A stretch of DNA of 64,000 nt from Cohnella rhizosphaerae. GTDB lineage: Bacteria > Bacillota > Bacilli > Paenibacillales > Paenibacillaceae. The position numbers and the translations under genes were made by a program. The notes under the pieces were generated by a model, which saw only the letters and a program-made list of their open reading frames with translations, searched no databases and had not been told where the DNA came from. Below, piece after piece: positions 12,316 to 25,042 of this stretch. How positions within the stretch are numbered: the first letter of the stretch is position 1; each line of letters opens with the position of its first letter. The DNA lies in NCBI RefSeq assembly GCF_029525575.1, contig NZ_JAPDIA010000005.1:1-64000 (forward strand), read 5' to 3'.

Positions 12316-12372
12316 TTTCAACTACCCCCCTGTTGACAAGTAGGTGTACCTTACGATGCTTTAGTCCAGTAA

Positions 12373-12401
12373 ATTATACGCTTCCTGATCGGAATATACA
12401 A
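12373..12401 (-). promoter_or_regulatory. sigma-A promoter of cysH-sat
   Basis: On minus, TTGTAT (12396-12401) and a perfect TATAAT (12373-12378) are 17 nt apart. A leader of about 50 nt follows; I do not see an S-box or other riboswitch in it. Confidence 0.75.
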
Positions 12402-12416
12402 GAATAAAATCGGCAT

Positions 12417-12457
12417 AAAAAAAGCCCCGACGTCGTCCGAAGACGCCGCAGAGGCTT
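12417..12457 (-). terminator. terminator after rpsI
   Basis: On minus, AGCCTCTGCGGCGTC, a TTCG loop and GACGACGTCGGGGCT form an imperfect stem followed by TTTTTTT. It ends the rplM-rpsI transcript. Confidence 0.8.
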
Positions 12458-12469
12458 GAAGAGCGAGAA

Positions 12470-12862
12470 TTAACGCTTGGAGAACTGAGGCGCACGGCGT
12501 GCAGCCTTGAGTCCGTATTTCTTACGTTCCTTCATACGCGGATCGCGCGTCAGGAAGCCGGCCTTCTTCAGCGAGCCGCGAAGCTCCGGATCAGCCTTCA
12601 GAAGCGCGCGGGAAATGCCGTGACGGATCGCGCCAGCTTGGCCGGCGATGCCGCCGCCGTTTGCCAGGACGATAATGTCATACTTGCCAGCGGTCTCGGT
12701 CAGATTCAGCGGCTGCTTAACGATCAGCTTGAGCGTCTCCAGACCGAAGTACTCGTTGATGTCGCGCTTGTTGATCACGATGCGGCCTTCGCCGGGCACG
12801 AGACGTACGCGCGCTACCGAATGCTTGCGTCGGCCAGTTCCGATGTATTGCACTTGAGCCAT
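12470..12862 (-). CDS. rpsI: 30S ribosomal protein S9
   Basis: 130 residues, full length. It begins [20 protein letters not shown] and ends in the diagnostic [12 protein letters not shown] tail that reaches the P-site tRNA. It follows rplM by 20 nt, as in nearly all Bacillota, and GGGAGG precedes the ATG. Confidence 0.98.
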   Translation of the reverse strand: MAQVQYIGTGRRKHSVARVRLVPGEGRIVINKRDINEYFGLETLKLIVKQPLNLTETAGKYDIIVLANGGGIAGQAGAIRHGISRALLKADPELRGSLKKAGFLTRDPRMKERKKYGLKAARRAPQFSKR

Positions 12863-12882
12863 TGGTAGGTCCTCCCTCTCGA

Positions 12883-13320
12883 TTAACCGCGAAGTTCGTA
12901 AACTTCAGGTTGTTGTGCTTGGTGCGGGTGCTCAGCGCCAGCGTAAACCTTCAGCTTCGTCTGAAGCTGGTGGCCGAGCTTGTTCTTCGGCAGCATGCCG
13001 TAAACGGCAAGCTCGATGATGCGAGCCGGCTTCTTGGCGATCATGTCGCCGGCCGTCGTCGTCTTCAAACCGCCCGGGTAGTGCGAGTGCGTGTAGTACT
13101 TCTTCTGTTGAAGCTTCTTGCCCGTGAGGACAATCTTCTCGGCGTTGATGACGATGACGAAATCGCCCGTATCGACGTGCGGCGTGAACTCCGGCTTGTG
13201 CTTGCCGCGGATCAGCGATGCCGCTTCGGTAGCCAGACGACCCAGCGTCTTGCCTTCAGCGTCGATGACATGCCACTTGCGTTCAACTTCGTTCGTCTTC
13301 GCCATGTACGTTGTGCGCAT
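12883..13320 (-). CDS. rplM: 50S ribosomal protein L13
   Basis: 145 residues, family length. Conserved blocks [28 protein letters not shown] and MLPKNKLG are present. It is the first gene of rplM-rpsI; GGAGGAAGTAAC precedes the ATG. The transcript has an unusually long leader (see promoter 13524). Confidence 0.98.
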   Translation of the reverse strand: MRTTYMAKTNEVERKWHVIDAEGKTLGRLATEAASLIRGKHKPEFTPHVDTGDFVIVINAEKIVLTGKKLQQKKYYTHSHYPGGLKTTTAGDMIAKKPARIIELAVYGMLPKNKLGHQLQTKLKVYAGAEHPHQAQQPEVYELRG

Positions 13321-13523
13321 GTTACTTCCTCCTTCAATCCTGCTCTTATCCTTGATCGGCCTCTAGGCCTCATCGATTGCGTATCGGTCGGGAAATGCGA
13401 TTGTTGCCGTATGGTCCGCTTCTGCGTCTCCATCTTCGGGAAGGAGCAAGCGCGGCGCGCGACCGGCCGCTTTGCGTATTCTTCATCGGGGCCGTGGGAA
13501 GCCATGAAGAACACACAATGACT

Positions 13524-13552
13524 ATTGTACATGATATCTCTGGGCGCCGCAA
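13524..13552 (-). promoter_or_regulatory. sigma-A promoter of rplM-rpsI with a long structured leader
   Basis: On minus, TTGCGG (13547-13552) and TACAAT (13524-13529) are 17 nt apart. The leader to the rplM ATG is about 195 nt and contains a perfect 8-bp stem (TTCTTCAT with ATGAAGAA, about 13486-13515). An L13-responsive leader RNA is known upstream of rplM in Bacillota; whether this leader is one needs a covariance-model match. Confidence 0.6.
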
Positions 13553-13576
13553 TACTTAATCATACATTTTAACGCA

Positions 13577-14381
13577 TTAATTATACGGCGGCTTCCAGTT
13601 CAATCCCCACTCAGGCCCGTACGCGACGCTGCACATCGTCAGACCGTACGGCACGGCCGTCGGTCCGCTCCTTGCCCGGTTTTTGGCGGCAAGAATGTCG
13701 GCGATGTCTCCCGGCTTCCGCTTGCCTTCCCCGACCTGCAGGACCGTTCCGGTGATGATTCGCACCATATTATATAAAAAAACCGTTGCCCGTAACGGTA
13801 ATATGCGCGATTCCTCTTCCGGATTCCTCGCCGCCCGCCGACCCCGTGTCCACGCGCAACGAAGCCTCGTAAAGCGTACGGACATGGTGCGGCTTGGTCG
13901 AGAGCGGCGACGTGAAGGACGTAAAGTCGTGCTCGCCAAGCAAATGCTTCAGGCCCTCCCTCATCGCGGCAAAGTTTAAAGGCGCCGGATGATGGAATAC
14001 GCGATTCCGCGCGAACACATCGGGAAACCGGTAGGAATTGATCGAATAACGATACGTTTTGCCCACGGCGCAGCGTCTGGCGTGAAATTCCGGCGCCACC
14101 TCGACCGCCGCATGCACGACGATATCGTTCGGCAGCCGCGAATTGAGCGCGATCGCCCAGCGTTCGGCCGGAATGCTGGACGCCGTCTGGAAGTTCGCGA
14201 CTTGCCCGAGCGCGTGTACGCCGGCATCGGTGCGTCCCGAGCCCGTCAACTTGACGCGCTCGCCGGAGAGCATAAAAATAGCCTCTTCGACCTTGTCTTG
14301 CACCGTATTGCCGCCGGGCTGACTCTGGAAGCCATAATAAGCCGTGCCGTCGTAGCTGACGAGCAGCGCGATGTTGCGCAT
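13577..14381 (-). CDS. truA: tRNA pseudouridine(38-40) synthase TruA, frameshifted in this sequence
   Basis: About 267 residues once one extra T is removed. It begins [19 protein letters not shown] and carries the catalytic aspartate motif [14 protein letters not shown]. The frame breaks at a T7 run (minus; 13784-13790) where [15 protein letters not shown] should read on, and continues in the next frame to the stop at 13577. TruA modifies positions 38-40 of tRNA anticodon arms. The ATG is preceded by AAGGAGG. It is next downstream of rplQ after a terminator. Confidence 0.9.
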
Positions 14382-14403
14382 GCGCCATTCCTCCTTGTGG
14401 CAC

Positions 14404-14451
14404 AAAAAAAAGGATGTGCCGAAAGGGTAGCATTCGGTCCATCCTTTTTTT
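14404..14451. terminator. terminator between rplQ and truA
   Basis: AAAAAAAGGATG with CCGAA and the facing TTCGG with CATCCTTTTTTT give a long stem with A and T tails on both sides. It closes the alpha operon after rplQ. It lies just upstream of the truA ribosome site, so truA is read-through or separately started. Confidence 0.75.
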
Positions 14452-14604
14452 GAATTCAAAGCGCCCACCGCCGAAGGCGGCGCGAGCCTGGAATTCCTCC
14501 GCGTGAACGGACGCGCGCCTCCCGAAGGAGGGCGAAGCCGTTAACGTGCGCGCAACGGCTTCTCGTCTTGGAGAGGTCGAAACCGATGCGCATGATCCGC
14601 GGAA

Positions 14605-14970
14605 TTAAGCGCGGTCGACGAGCTCGAGATACACCATAGGAGCGGAGTCGCCCCGGCGAGGTCCGAGCTTCAGGATGCGCGTGTAGCCGCCTGCGCGCTC
14701 CGCGTAACGCGGCGCGAGATCGGAGAACAGCTTTTGGATCGCGTCCTGCTCGCCGTTCAGCGTCTCGCGACGCACGAATGCCGCCACTTGGCGACGCGCA
14801 TGCAGATCGCCGCGCTTAGCCAGCGTGATCAGCTTCTCGGCGATGGAGCGAACTTCTTTCGCTTTCGCTTCCGTCGTTTGGATACGTTCGTAAAGGAACA
14901 GGTCGGTGACCAGGTCACGGAAGAGCGCCTTCCGCGAGCTCGAATCACGACTCAGTTTCTGGTATGCCAT
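14605..14970 (-). CDS. rplQ: 50S ribosomal protein L17
   Basis: 121 residues, complete. [20 protein letters not shown] and the C-terminal [14 protein letters not shown] are diagnostic. It is the last gene of the alpha operon, 44 nt after rpoA. Confidence 0.97.
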   Translation of the reverse strand: MAYQKLSRDSSSRKALFRDLVTDLFLYERIQTTEAKAKEVRSIAEKLITLAKRGDLHARRQVAAFVRRETLNGEQDAIQKLFSDLAPRYAERAGGYTRILKLGPRRGDSAPMVYLELVDRA

Positions 14971-15014
14971 CTGTTATTCCCTCCTTGTCGCTTGATGCGG
15001 TCTTATCCGGTCTT

Positions 15015-15959
15015 CTATTCTTCGAAGCGAAGACCGAGACCGAGTTCTTCGAGCTTCTCCTGCACTTCCTCCAAAGACTTGCGGCCCAGGTTGCGGACCT
15101 TCATCATGTCTTCTTCGGTCTTGGTGATCAGCTCTTGAACCGTGTTGATACCGGCGCGCTTCAGGCAGTTGTAGGAGCGAACGGAGAGGTCGAGCTCTTC
15201 GATGGTCATCTCGAGCACTTTCTCCTTCTTGTCCTCTTCCTTCTCCTTCATCGTCTCGGTATCCTTGGCTTCGTCCGTAAGGCCGACGAAAAGCGACAAG
15301 TGATCCGTCAGGATCTTGGCGCCCAGACTGACCGCTTCTTCGGGCCGGATGCTGCCGTCGGTCCATACTTCAAGCGTAAGCTTGTCGTAGTTGGTGACTT
15401 GACCGACGCGCGTATTCTCGACCTTGTAGTTAACGCGGGTAATCGGCGTATAGATCGAATCGATCGGAATAACGCCGATCGGCTGATCTTCCTTCTTGTT
15501 GCGATCCGCCGGGACGTAGCCGCGTCCCTGTCTGGCGAAGATGCGCATGTGAAGACGCGCACCGGAAGCCAGCGTGGCGATATGCAGATCCGGATTCAGG
15601 ATCTCCACGTCGCTGTCTGCCCGAATGTCTCCAGCCGTGATGATGCCTTCTCCTTCGGCATCGATCTCCAGCACCTTCTCCTCGTCGGAGTGAATCTTCA
15701 GGGAGAGGCGCTTGAGATTGAGGATGATCTCGGTGACGTCCTCAATCACGCCAGGAATGGTGGAGAATTCGTGAAGCACGCCATCGATCTGAACCGATAT
15801 GACGGCGGCGCCTGGCAGAGACGACAGCAGAATCCGGCGAAGGGAGTTGCCGAGCGTCATGCCATAGCCGCGTTCGAGCGGTTCCACGACGAAGCGTCCG
15901 TACCTCTTGTCTTCTTGAATCTCCACCGATTCGATCTTTGGCTTCTCGATCACAATCAC
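15015..15959 (-). CDS. rpoA: RNA polymerase subunit alpha
   Basis: 314 residues from GTG 15959, the same length as in B. subtilis. GGAGGG lies seven nt before this GTG, while the upstream TTG overlaps the ribosome site. The N-terminal assembly domain ([28 protein letters not shown]) and the C-terminal DNA/activator domain ([34 protein letters not shown]) are intact. It lies between rpsK and rplQ. A 187-nt gap precedes it, with a possible weak internal promoter (TATACT near 16056). Confidence 0.97.
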   Translation of the reverse strand: MIVIEKPKIESVEIQEDKRYGRFVVEPLERGYGMTLGNSLRRILLSSLPGAAVISVQIDGVLHEFSTIPGVIEDVTEIILNLKRLSLKIHSDEEKVLEIDAEGEGIITAGDIRADSDVEILNPDLHIATLASGARLHMRIFARQGRGYVPADRNKKEDQPIGVIPIDSIYTPITRVNYKVENTRVGQVTNYDKLTLEVWTDGSIRPEEAVSLGAKILTDHLSLFVGLTDEAKDTETMKEKEEDKKEKVLEMTIEELDLSVRSYNCLKRAGINTVQELITKTEEDMMKVRNLGRKSLEEVQEKLEELGLGLRFEE

Positions 15960-16146
15960 AACCAAACCCTCCTTCAAAACGTCGCTGCGTTGCTGACGTT
16001 GCCGTTTGTTCGCCCCGTCCGGTCAACCGGGATGACGTACCGTCCCTCAACCAGTATAACCGAATTGGGCAAACCATGTAGTATGCCTAACCATTACAAC
16101 CATTATTCACAAGTTGTTTTTGTTTGATACCACATAGTGGCGCATA

Positions 16147-16546
16147 TTATACGCGGCGACGCTTCGGAGGACGGCAGCCGTTGTGAGGGATCGGCGTTAC
16201 GTCTTTGATCATGCTGACTTCAAGACCTGCGGCTTGCAGGGAACGGATCGCGGCTTCGCGGCCGGCGCCAGGACCCTTGACCATAACTTCGACGGCGCGC
16301 ATGCCGTGTTCCATCGCGGCGCGTGCAGCCGTCTCGGCAGCCATTTGCGCGGCGAACGGCGTGCTCTTGCGCGAGCCTTTGAAGCCCATGTTGCCGGAGC
16401 TGGCCCAGGAGATCGCGTTGCCGTGCGGATCCGTGATCGTAACGATCGTGTTGTTGAACGTCGAGCGGACGTGCGCGACGCCGGACTCGACGTTTTTCCG
16501 ATCGCGGCGTTTCGTGCGGACAACCTTCTTGCCTTTTTTGTGCCAT
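16147..16546 (-). CDS. rpsK: 30S ribosomal protein S11, frameshifted near the start in this sequence
   Basis: About 132 residues. The body reads normally ([20 protein letters not shown] through [12 protein letters not shown]). The ATG at 16546 follows GGGAGG, but after MAQ an A6 run carries one base too many; with five A the frame continues [20 protein letters not shown] into the intact part. The total length (3n+1) agrees with a single extra base. S11 is essential, so a base-calling error is far more likely than mutation. Confidence 0.94.
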
Positions 16547-16565
16547 GCTGATTTATCCTCCCTTC

Positions 16566-16934
16566 TTACTTCTTCTTGTTCGCTACCGTACGACGCGGAC
16601 CTTTGCGCGTGCGGGCGTTCGTTTTCGTACGTTGGCCGCGGACAGGCAGGCCGCGACGGTGACGGACACCGCGGTAGCAGCCGATTTCGATCAGGCGCTT
16701 GATGTTCAACGCGATCTCGCGGCGCAGGTCGCCCTCGACCTTTTGCGTCTTGTCGATCGCATCGCGCAGACGGGCGAGCTCGTCTTCGGTCAGATCGCGT
16801 ACGCGAGTGTCGGGGTTGATTTCTGCCGTAGCAAGAAGCTTCTGGGACGTTGTCTTGCCGATCCCGAAGATGTACGTCAGGGCGATTTCCACGCGTTTGT
16901 CGCGCGGGAGGTCAACACCACTAATACGTGCCAT
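16566..16934 (-). CDS. rpsM: 30S ribosomal protein S13
   Basis: 122 residues, complete: [20 protein letters not shown], a helix-two-turn-helix region and the basic tail [20 protein letters not shown]. It sits between rpmJ and rpsK. Confidence 0.98.
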   Translation of the reverse strand: MARISGVDLPRDKRVEIALTYIFGIGKTTSQKLLATAEINPDTRVRDLTEDELARLRDAIDKTQKVEGDLRREIALNIKRLIEIGCYRGVRHRRGLPVRGQRTKTNARTRKGPRRTVANKKK

Positions 16935-16953
16935 ATGTTAGGAGCACCTCCTC

Positions 16954-17079
<126 letters not shown>

Positions 17080-17154
17080 CTAAAGTGTGCGGCGGCGCTG
17101 AGGCGCGAATGCGCGTCATGCTGCCGTCACGTGTGGTTCGGTAGACCGGAAGAA

Positions 17155-17376
17155 CTATTTGCGGTATGTGATGCGGCCTCGCGTCAGATCATACGGCGAG
17201 AGCTGGATCACGACCTTGTCGCCCGTCAGGATCCGGATAAAGTGCATCCGGAGCTTGCCGGAGACATGAGCCAAAATCTCATGGCCGTTCTCGAGCTTCA
17301 CCCTGAACATCGCGTTCGGCAGCGGTTCGACGACCACGCCTTCCACTTCGATTACGTCCTCTTTGGCCACCGTCAT
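17155..17376 (-). CDS. infA: translation initiation factor IF-1
   Basis: 73 residues forming one S1/OB domain: [40 protein letters not shown] and [13 protein letters not shown]. It blocks the A site during initiation. Its ATG overlaps the stop of the KOW-domain gene by four nt, which suggests translational coupling. Confidence 0.97.
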   Translation of the reverse strand: MTVAKEDVIEVEGVVVEPLPNAMFRVKLENGHEILAHVSGKLRMHFIRILTGDKVVIQLSPYDLTRGRITYRK

Positions 17377-17681
17377 TCTCCTTTCTCTTCAGCATGCGCT
17401 TCGAGCCGCCTCGTGGCAGTGACGACGGCATGCCTGAGCTTGCCGTTGGTCACGCGTCCGGTGTCCCGAATGCTGCTTGCGACTTCGTCGCTCACGATGC
17501 CGACCGATTCGAGATGCAGCACGTTTTTGCGCTTCGGCCGGTCGAACCGGCGTTTATCGCCGTCGGCGACAAACGCGAATCGCCCGTCTTCGAGAGCGAT
17601 GACCACCGCCAGCTGACCTTCGTCTTTGCCGCGGCGGCTTCTCACGACTTCCCCGGGCGACAGCGATGACGTCTCCGTCAT
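17373..17681 (-). CDS. KOW-domain RNA-binding protein (L14e/L6e/L27e-like)
   Basis: 102 residues with an N-terminal KOW motif ([20 protein letters not shown]), then [19 protein letters not shown] and an acidic-basic tail. Such small KOW proteins occur between map and infA in many Bacillota and are presumed to bind RNA or ribosomes; the function is not settled. It begins 9 nt after the map stop and overlaps infA by four nt. Confidence 0.85.
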   Translation of the reverse strand: MTETSSLSPGEVVRSRRGKDEGQLAVVIALEDGRFAFVADGDKRRFDRPKRKNVLHLESVGIVSDEVASSIRDTGRVTNGKLRHAVVTATRRLEAHAEEKGE

Positions 17682-17690
17682 GGCCGCCGC

Positions 17691-18443
17691 CTAGTCTTCC
17701 GCACGGGTCAGAATCTCGAACCCGTCCTCGGTTACGGCGATGGTGTGCTCAAAGTGCGCGCACAGCGAGCCGTCCACCGTCACGACCGTCCAGTTGTCCG
17801 AGAGGGTCCGCACGTAGCGCGAGCCCAGGTTCACCATCGGTTCGATGGCGAGCACCATGCCCGGCTTCAGGCGCGGCCCTCGGTCAGGTACGCCGTAGTT
17901 GGGAATCTGCGGCTCTTCGTGAAGTTCGCGCCCGACGCCGTGCCCGACGTATTCACGAACGACCGACATTCCCGCCTTTTCGATCACCTTCTGGATGCCG
18001 TGTGACACCGTGAACAGCCTGACATCGGGTTTCACAAGTTCAAGACCTGCGTACAGCGAGGCTTCGGTCACCTCGAGCAGTCGCTGCGCGTCCGCCGAGA
18101 TGGCGCCGACGCCGTACGTCCAGGCGGAATCGCCGTGGTAGCCCATGTACTGCGCGCCGATGTCGATGCTGATGATATCGCCCTCTTGAAGCACCCGGGG
18201 ACCGGGGAAGCCGTGCACCAGTTCTTCGTTGACCGATGCGCAAATGCTGGATGGAAAACCGTTGTAGCCTTTGAAAGACGGAACCGCGTCCTGACTGCGG
18301 ATGTACGCGTCGGCGATCCGGTCAAGCTCGGCGGTCGTCACGCCCGGGCGAACAGCTTCACGCATGAGCTGATGCGTCCTCGCGACGATCTCCCCGGCCC
18401 GTCTCATCAAGTTCAGTTCCGATTCGGACTTGCACACGATCAT
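17691..18443 (-). CDS. map: methionine aminopeptidase, type I
   Basis: 250 residues, pita-bread fold. The five metal ligands are visible: Asp in ISIDIGAQ, Asp in YHGDSAWTY, His in [12 protein letters not shown], Glu in LAIEPMV and Glu in AHFEHTIAV. It removes the initiator methionine from nascent proteins. It lies six nt after adk, the usual secY-adk-map-infA arrangement. Confidence 0.97.
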   Translation of the reverse strand: MIVCKSESELNLMRRAGEIVARTHQLMREAVRPGVTTAELDRIADAYIRSQDAVPSFKGYNGFPSSICASVNEELVHGFPGPRVLQEGDIISIDIGAQYMGYHGDSAWTYGVGAISADAQRLLEVTEASLYAGLELVKPDVRLFTVSHGIQKVIEKAGMSVVREYVGHGVGRELHEEPQIPNYGVPDRGPRLKPGMVLAIEPMVNLGSRYVRTLSDNWTVVTVDGSLCAHFEHTIAVTEDGFEILTRAED

Positions 18444-18449
18444 GGCCGG

Positions 18450-20430
<1,981 letters not shown>

Positions 20431-20431
<1 letters not shown>

Positions 20432-20874
20432 TAGATCACCTCGGAGTTACCGCCGGCGGCCTGGATTTTTTCAGCAGCGGATTTGGAGAACTTGTGGGCT
20501 TTAACGGAGATTGCTGCAGTCAGCTCGCCGTTGCCCAGAATCTTGATGCCGTCCTTAGGGTTCTTTACGATCCCTTCGGAAAGCAGCAGTTCCGGCGTTA
20601 CTTCCGTGCCGGCTGCGAATCCGCTCAGTTGATCCAGGTTAACAATCGCGTATTCCGTAGCAAAACGGTCGTTGTTGAAGCCGCGCTTCGGGAGTCTGCG
20701 GTACAATGGGTTTTGACCGCCTTCGAAGCCGGGGCGTACGCCGCCGCCGGAACGAGCGTTCTGGCCTTTATGGCCGCGCGTGGACGTCTTGCCCATGCCG
20801 CTGCCGATGCCGCGACCGACGCGTTTGCGGCTGAACTTGGATCCAGTTGCAGGAGAAAGTTCATGCAATTTCAT
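20431..20874 (-). CDS. rplO: 50S ribosomal protein L15
   Basis: 147 residues from ATG 20874 ([20 protein letters not shown]). The glycine-arginine-rich N-terminal half ([19 protein letters not shown]) and the [10 protein letters not shown] block are intact. Confidence 0.97.
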
Positions 20875-20924
20875 CGTTCGTCGCACCTCCTTGATTGATT
20901 TGCCTTGCTTTTGGCTATATAGCC

Positions 20925-21104
20925 TTATACTTCTTCGACGGAGATCAGGTGGCTAACGGTGTTAACCATGCCGCGGATCGCCGCGTTGTCTTCTTTAACG
21001 ACCGTCGAGTTCACTTTGCCGAGGCCCAGCGATTTGACGGTTTGGCGTTGGTTCTCAGGACGGCCGATCAAGCTGCGCTTGAGGGTGATCTGCAATTTCG
21101 CCAT
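20925..21104 (-). CDS. rpmD: 50S ribosomal protein L30
   Basis: 59 residues, [20 protein letters not shown] to [16 protein letters not shown] lies before ATG 21104. It sits between rpsE and rplO as in the spc operon of B. subtilis. Confidence 0.97.
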   Translation of the reverse strand: MAKLQITLKRSLIGRPENQRQTVKSLGLGKVNSTVVKEDNAAIRGMVNTVSHLISVEEV

Positions 21105-21116
21105 TTTAACCCCTCC

Positions 21117-21614
21117 TTAACCCAACAGCTCTTCCACGGTTTTACCGCGGAGCTTGGCTACGTCTTCGGCGCGCTTCAGGCGGGACAGACCTTCCAACGT
21201 CGCGTTGATCATGTTCATCGAGTTGGAGGAACCCAGCGATTTCGTCAAAATATCGCCGACGCCGGCCAGTTCGAGTACAGCGCGGACAGGACCGCCCGCG
21301 ATGACGCCCGTACCTTCGGATGCCGGCTTCAGCAGCACTTTGCCGGCGCCGAAGTGACCCGTAACGGCGTGCGGAATCGTCTTGCCGACAAGCGGAATGA
21401 AAATCAAATTCTTTTTGGCGTCGTCGACGCCTTTGCGGATTGCGTCCGGTACTTCGCTGGCTTTGCCGATGCCCGCGCCAACCCAACCTTTGCCGTCCCC
21501 TACGACGACAAGTGCGCTGAAGCTAAAGCGACGGCCGCCCTTGACGACTTTGGAAACGCGGTTGATCTGGACCATTTTTTCGGTAAGTTCCAGGCTATTA
21601 GGATCTACACGCAA
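21117..21614 (-). CDS. rpsE: 30S ribosomal protein S5
   Basis: 165 residues from a TTG start with GGAGG eight nt upstream (product [15 protein letters not shown]). The double-stranded-RNA-binding-like domain ([20 protein letters not shown]) and the C-terminal domain ([20 protein letters not shown] type) are present. Confidence 0.97.
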   Translation of the reverse strand: MRVDPNSLELTEKMVQINRVSKVVKGGRRFSFSALVVVGDGKGWVGAGIGKASEVPDAIRKGVDDAKKNLIFIPLVGKTIPHAVTGHFGAGKVLLKPASEGTGVIAGGPVRAVLELAGVGDILTKSLGSSNSMNMINATLEGLSRLKRAEDVAKLRGKTVEELLG

Positions 21615-21641
21615 GTCGTTAACCTCCTTGTTTGCGTAATA

Positions 21642-22007
21642 TTAGAACTGAAGACCGGCTTCGCGAGCCGCGTCCGCCAGTGCTTGAATGCGTCCGTGGT
21701 ACAGGTAACCGCCGCGGTCGAATACGATGCTCTCGTATCCCTTCGCTTTAGCGCGCTCTGCCACCAGTTGACCGACTTTAGCCGCCGCTTCGACGCTGCC
21801 GCCGTTGCCGATCTCGCCGATTTCCTTGTCCAGCGTGGATGCCGATGCCAGGGTCACGCCCTTGACGTCGTCGATCAGCTGCGCATAGATATGCTTGGAA
21901 GAACGGAACACGGAGAGGCGCGGACGTTCGTTCGTGCCGCTGATCTTCTTGCGCACGCGCAGGTGACGCTTCAGACGGGCTTTGTTCTTGTCGCCTTTGG
22001 TAATCAT
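21642..22007 (-). CDS. rplR: 50S ribosomal protein L18
   Basis: 121 residues from ATG 22007 ([20 protein letters not shown]). A GTG four codons upstream is unlikely, because AAGGGA abuts it. The 5S-binding block [20 protein letters not shown] is present. Confidence 0.97.
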   Translation of the reverse strand: MITKGDKNKARLKRHLRVRKKISGTNERPRLSVFRSSKHIYAQLIDDVKGVTLASASTLDKEIGEIGNGGSVEAAAKVGQLVAERAKAKGYESIVFDRGGYLYHGRIQALADAAREAGLQF

Positions 22008-22113
22008 TCCGGGGTTCACTCCCTTCTCGCTTCGCTATCCGACCGGTGTCAGGCAACGGATCGCCGTGTGCCGGCCGAGTGCCATATGCTGAGCGGCTCG
22101 TCGCCGCCGTTCA

Positions 22114-22656
22114 TTACTTCTTCTTGCCGGCTTTGCCTTCCTTGCGGATAATGCGTTCGCCTTCGTACTTGATGCCTTTGCCCTTGTACGGCTCAGGCGG
22201 ACGGACTTCGCGGATCTTGGCTGCGATCGCGCCGACCGCTTCCTTGTCGATGCCGCGAACCGTGATGCGGTTCTGAGCCGGCACGTCGAACTCGATGCCG
22301 CCTGCTGCGAGGAATTCGACCGGATGCGAGTAGCCGACGTTCAGGACGAGCTTCTCGCCTTGCTTGCTGGCACGGTAACCGACGCCGACAAGCTCAAGGT
22401 TTTTCGCGAAGCCTTCGGTAACGCCGCTTACCATGTTGGCGACGACGGAGCGCGTCGTGCCGTGCAGGGCGCGATGTTCTTTGTTGTCGGAAGGACGTTC
22501 GACGTTGATGACGCCTTCTTCGACGACCAGCTTCATGTCTTTATGCAGTTCGCGGCTCAGCGTGCCCTTGGGGCCCTTCACCGTGATGACGTTGTTGTCC
22601 AGGTTCACGTTCACGCCGTTTGGCACCTGGATGGGTTTGCGTCCGATACGGGACAT
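22114..22656 (-). CDS. rplF: 50S ribosomal protein L6
   Basis: 180 residues with two similar domains. It begins [20 protein letters not shown], and the C-terminal signature [14 protein letters not shown] is intact. An 106-nt gap separates it from rplR. Confidence 0.98.
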   Translation of the reverse strand: MSRIGRKPIQVPNGVNVNLDNNVITVKGPKGTLSRELHKDMKLVVEEGVINVERPSDNKEHRALHGTTRSVVANMVSGVTEGFAKNLELVGVGYRASKQGEKLVLNVGYSHPVEFLAAGGIEFDVPAQNRITVRGIDKEAVGAIAAKIREVRPPEPYKGKGIKYEGERIIRKEGKAGKKK

Positions 22657-22685
22657 AGGTACACCTCCTAACTTGTCGCTTTAAA

Positions 22686-23084
22686 TTACCAGACGTAGCA
22701 AAGGACTTCGCCGCCGGCTTTCCCTTGACGGGCTTCCTTGTCGGTGATGATGCCTTTGGACGTCGAGATGATCGCGATGCCGAGGCCGCCGAGTACGCGC
22801 GGTACTTCGTTCGACTTCGTGTAAACGCGCAGGCCGGGCTTGCTGATACGCTTCAGGCCCGTGATGACGCGCTCGTTGTTCGGTCCGTACTTCAGGAAGA
22901 TGCGGATCAAACCTTGCTTGTTGTCTTCTACGTATTCGGCGTCGCGGATAAAGCCTTCGCGCTTCAGGATCTCAGCAATTTGCTTTTTGACCGTAGACGC
23001 AGGCAGCTCCACCGATTCGTGGCGGACGAGATTCGCGTTGCGAATGCGCGTCAGCATATCTGCAATGGGATCAGACATAACCAT
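22686..23084 (-). CDS. rpsH: 30S ribosomal protein S8
   Basis: 132 residues, [20 protein letters not shown] through the C-terminal [20 protein letters not shown]. It also acts as a translational regulator of spc-type operons in other bacteria. Confidence 0.97.
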   Translation of the reverse strand: MVMSDPIADMLTRIRNANLVRHESVELPASTVKKQIAEILKREGFIRDAEYVEDNKQGLIRIFLKYGPNNERVITGLKRISKPGLRVYTKSNEVPRVLGGLGIAIISTSKGIITDKEARQGKAGGEVLCYVW

Positions 23085-23114
23085 GGGGTAAACCTCCTTC
23101 CCGAACTAGGCTGA

Positions 23115-23300
23115 TTACCAGCTCGCTTTTTTAACGCCAGGAATCTGGCCTTTGTATGCCAACTCGCGGAAACAAATCCGGCAAATTTTAAACTTTTGCA
23201 GCACGGAGTGCGGACGTCCGCAGCGCTCGCACCGCGTGTAAGCCCGAACTTGGAACTTCGGCGGACGCTGCTGCTTGATTTTCATCGACGTTTTTGCCAC
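23115..23300 (-). CDS. rpsZ: 30S ribosomal protein S14, zinc type
   Basis: 61 residues with two CxxC pairs (CERCGRPH and CRICFRELA). This is the short zinc-binding (C+) paralogue rather than the long zinc-free form. It lies between rplE and rpsH. Confidence 0.97.
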   Translation of the reverse strand: MAKTSMKIKQQRPPKFQVRAYTRCERCGRPHSVLQKFKICRICFRELAYKGQIPGVKKASW

Positions 23301-23355
23301 TTTGCTTTCACACCTCCCGTAGGGTACCTTGGCCTTCCGGCCAGGCTCGGCGGAG

Positions 23356-23898
23356 TTACTTCACGAACGGTGCGCCCAGTTGGGTCAGCAGTTCGCGCGC
23401 TTCTTCGTCCGTATTCGCCGTCGTGACGATGACGATGTCCATCCCGCGGACCTTATCGATCTTGTCGTATTCGATCTCGGGGAAGATCAGTTGCTCCTTC
23501 AAGCCGAGCGTGTAGTTGCCGCGACCGTCGAACGATTTGCTCGAGATGCCGCGGAAGTCACGTACGCGAGGAAGCGAGATGTTGAACAGCTTGTCGAGGA
23601 AGTAGTACATGCGGTCGCCGCGCAGCGTGACCTTAACGCCGATCGGCGCGTTTTCACGGAGGCGGAAGCCTGCGATGGACTTCTTCGCACGGGTGATGAC
23701 CGGCTTTTGACCGGCGATCTTTTGCAGATCTTCGACAGCCGCGTCCAGAACCTTGGAGTTCGAGACCGCTTCGCCGACGCCCATGTTGATGACGACCTTC
23801 TCGATCTTCGGCACTTGCATGACCGATTTGTAGCTGAACTTCTGCACCAGCGCAGGCGCGATTTCAGCGTTGTAACGTTCTTTCATTCTTGCTGCCAT
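23356..23898 (-). CDS. rplE: 50S ribosomal protein L5
   Basis: 180 residues; [19 protein letters not shown] and [19 protein letters not shown] are diagnostic. L5 binds 5S rRNA in the central protuberance. The ATG at 23898 has AGGAGG 12 nt upstream; ATG 23886 is an alternative start. Confidence 0.97.
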   Translation of the reverse strand: MAARMKERYNAEIAPALVQKFSYKSVMQVPKIEKVVINMGVGEAVSNSKVLDAAVEDLQKIAGQKPVITRAKKSIAGFRLRENAPIGVKVTLRGDRMYYFLDKLFNISLPRVRDFRGISSKSFDGRGNYTLGLKEQLIFPEIEYDKIDKVRGMDIVIVTTANTDEEARELLTQLGAPFVK

Positions 23899-23933
23899 GT
23901 GTCACAGTGACCTCCTTTCTTTCGGGGATCGTA

Positions 23934-24287
23934 TTAGTCGATTTCTTGGCCGGACTTCTTCGCGACGCGGACTTTTGTGCCGTTGTCCAGCACCTTGTAG
24001 CCGATACGCGTAGGCTTGCCGCTCTTCGGATCCACGTGCATGACGTTGGATACGTGAATCGGCGCTTCTTGCTCGATGATGCCGCCTTGCGGGTTCGTCT
24101 GGGAAGGACGCGTATGCTTCTTCACCAGGTTGACGCCTTCGATCAGTACGCGGTTTTGACGCGGGTAAGCGGCGATTACGCGCCCTTTCTTGCCCTTGTC
24201 CTTGCCGGTGATGACGATGACGTTATCGTCTTTTTTGACGTGAAGCTTATTGTTGTGCGATTCCAGCACTTTTTTCAAACGGGGCAT
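23934..24287 (-). CDS. rplX: 50S ribosomal protein L24
   Basis: 117 residues with the KOW motif [20 protein letters not shown]. It is an assembly-initiator protein. GGAGGTGTACCC precedes the ATG. Confidence 0.97.
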   Translation of the reverse strand: MPRLKKVLESHNNKLHVKKDDNVIVITGKDKGKKGRVIAAYPRQNRVLIEGVNLVKKHTRPSQTNPQGGIIEQEAPIHVSNVMHVDPKSGKPTRIGYKVLDNGTKVRVAKKSGQEID

Positions 24288-24329
24288 GGGTACACCTCCT
24301 TGAGTGTTTCTCCATGGACATCGGCCGGA

Positions 24330-24698
24330 TTAGAGCACTTCCGGTGCCAGAGAAATGATTTTCATGAAATCACGTTCGCGAAGCTCGCGGGCGACTGGTC
24401 CGAAAATACGGGTACCGCGCGGGCTCTTGTCTTCCTTGACGATGACGGCTGCGTTCTCGTCGAACGCGATGTAGGAACCGTCCTTGCGGCGTACCGAACG
24501 CTTCGTGCGAACGATAACGCATTTAACGACATCGCCCTTCTTGACAACGCCGCCTGGTGTTGCTTGTTTTACGGAAGCGACGATCAGGTCGCCGATATGG
24601 CCGACGCGACGTCCCGTGCCTCCAAGCACGCGGATGCACATCAGTTCCTTCGCGCCCGAGTTGTCGGCAACGCGCAATCTCGTAAACGGTTGAATCAT
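24330..24698 (-). CDS. rplN: 50S ribosomal protein L14
   Basis: 122 residues, [20 protein letters not shown], complete with the C-terminal [20 protein letters not shown]. Confidence 0.98.
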   Translation of the reverse strand: MIQPFTRLRVADNSGAKELMCIRVLGGTGRRVGHIGDLIVASVKQATPGGVVKKGDVVKCVIVRTKRSVRRKDGSYIAFDENAAVIVKEDKSPRGTRIFGPVARELRERDFMKIISLAPEVL

Positions 24699-24734
24699 CG
24701 TGAGGTCCTCCTTTCGGTGCTAAGGTGGCGTTTC

Positions 24735-24998
24735 TTACAGAATAACGGCTTTCTCGGTGATCTCGACCAGGCGCCAGTTCTTGTCCTTGGACAGCTTGCG
24801 GGTCTCCATGATCTTGACGGTGTCGCCGATTTGCGCTTCGTTGTTCTCGTCGTGCGCCTTGAACTTCTTCGTGTACTTGATCCGCTTATGGTACAGGCTA
24901 TGCTTCTTGTGAGTCTCCACAGCCACTACGATCGTTTTGTCCATCTTGTCGCTGACGACTTTGCCGATCTGAACCTTACGGTTGTTGCGTTCGCTCAT
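24735..24998 (-). CDS. rpsQ: 30S ribosomal protein S17
   Basis: 87 residues, OB fold; [20 protein letters not shown] and [20 protein letters not shown] are the family blocks. Confidence 0.97.
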   Translation of the reverse strand: MSERNNRKVQIGKVVSDKMDKTIVVAVETHKKHSLYHKRIKYTKKFKAHDENNEAQIGDTVKIMETRKLSKDKNWRLVEITEKAVIL

Positions 24999-25042
24999 GG
25001 TAATACTCCTTCCCGGAGGCGTCTCAGGAATCGAATCAGCAA

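Noticed and set aside
12316-12378. S-box or T-box riboswitch before cysH
   Set aside because: The leader is only about 50 nt and shows none of the conserved cores.
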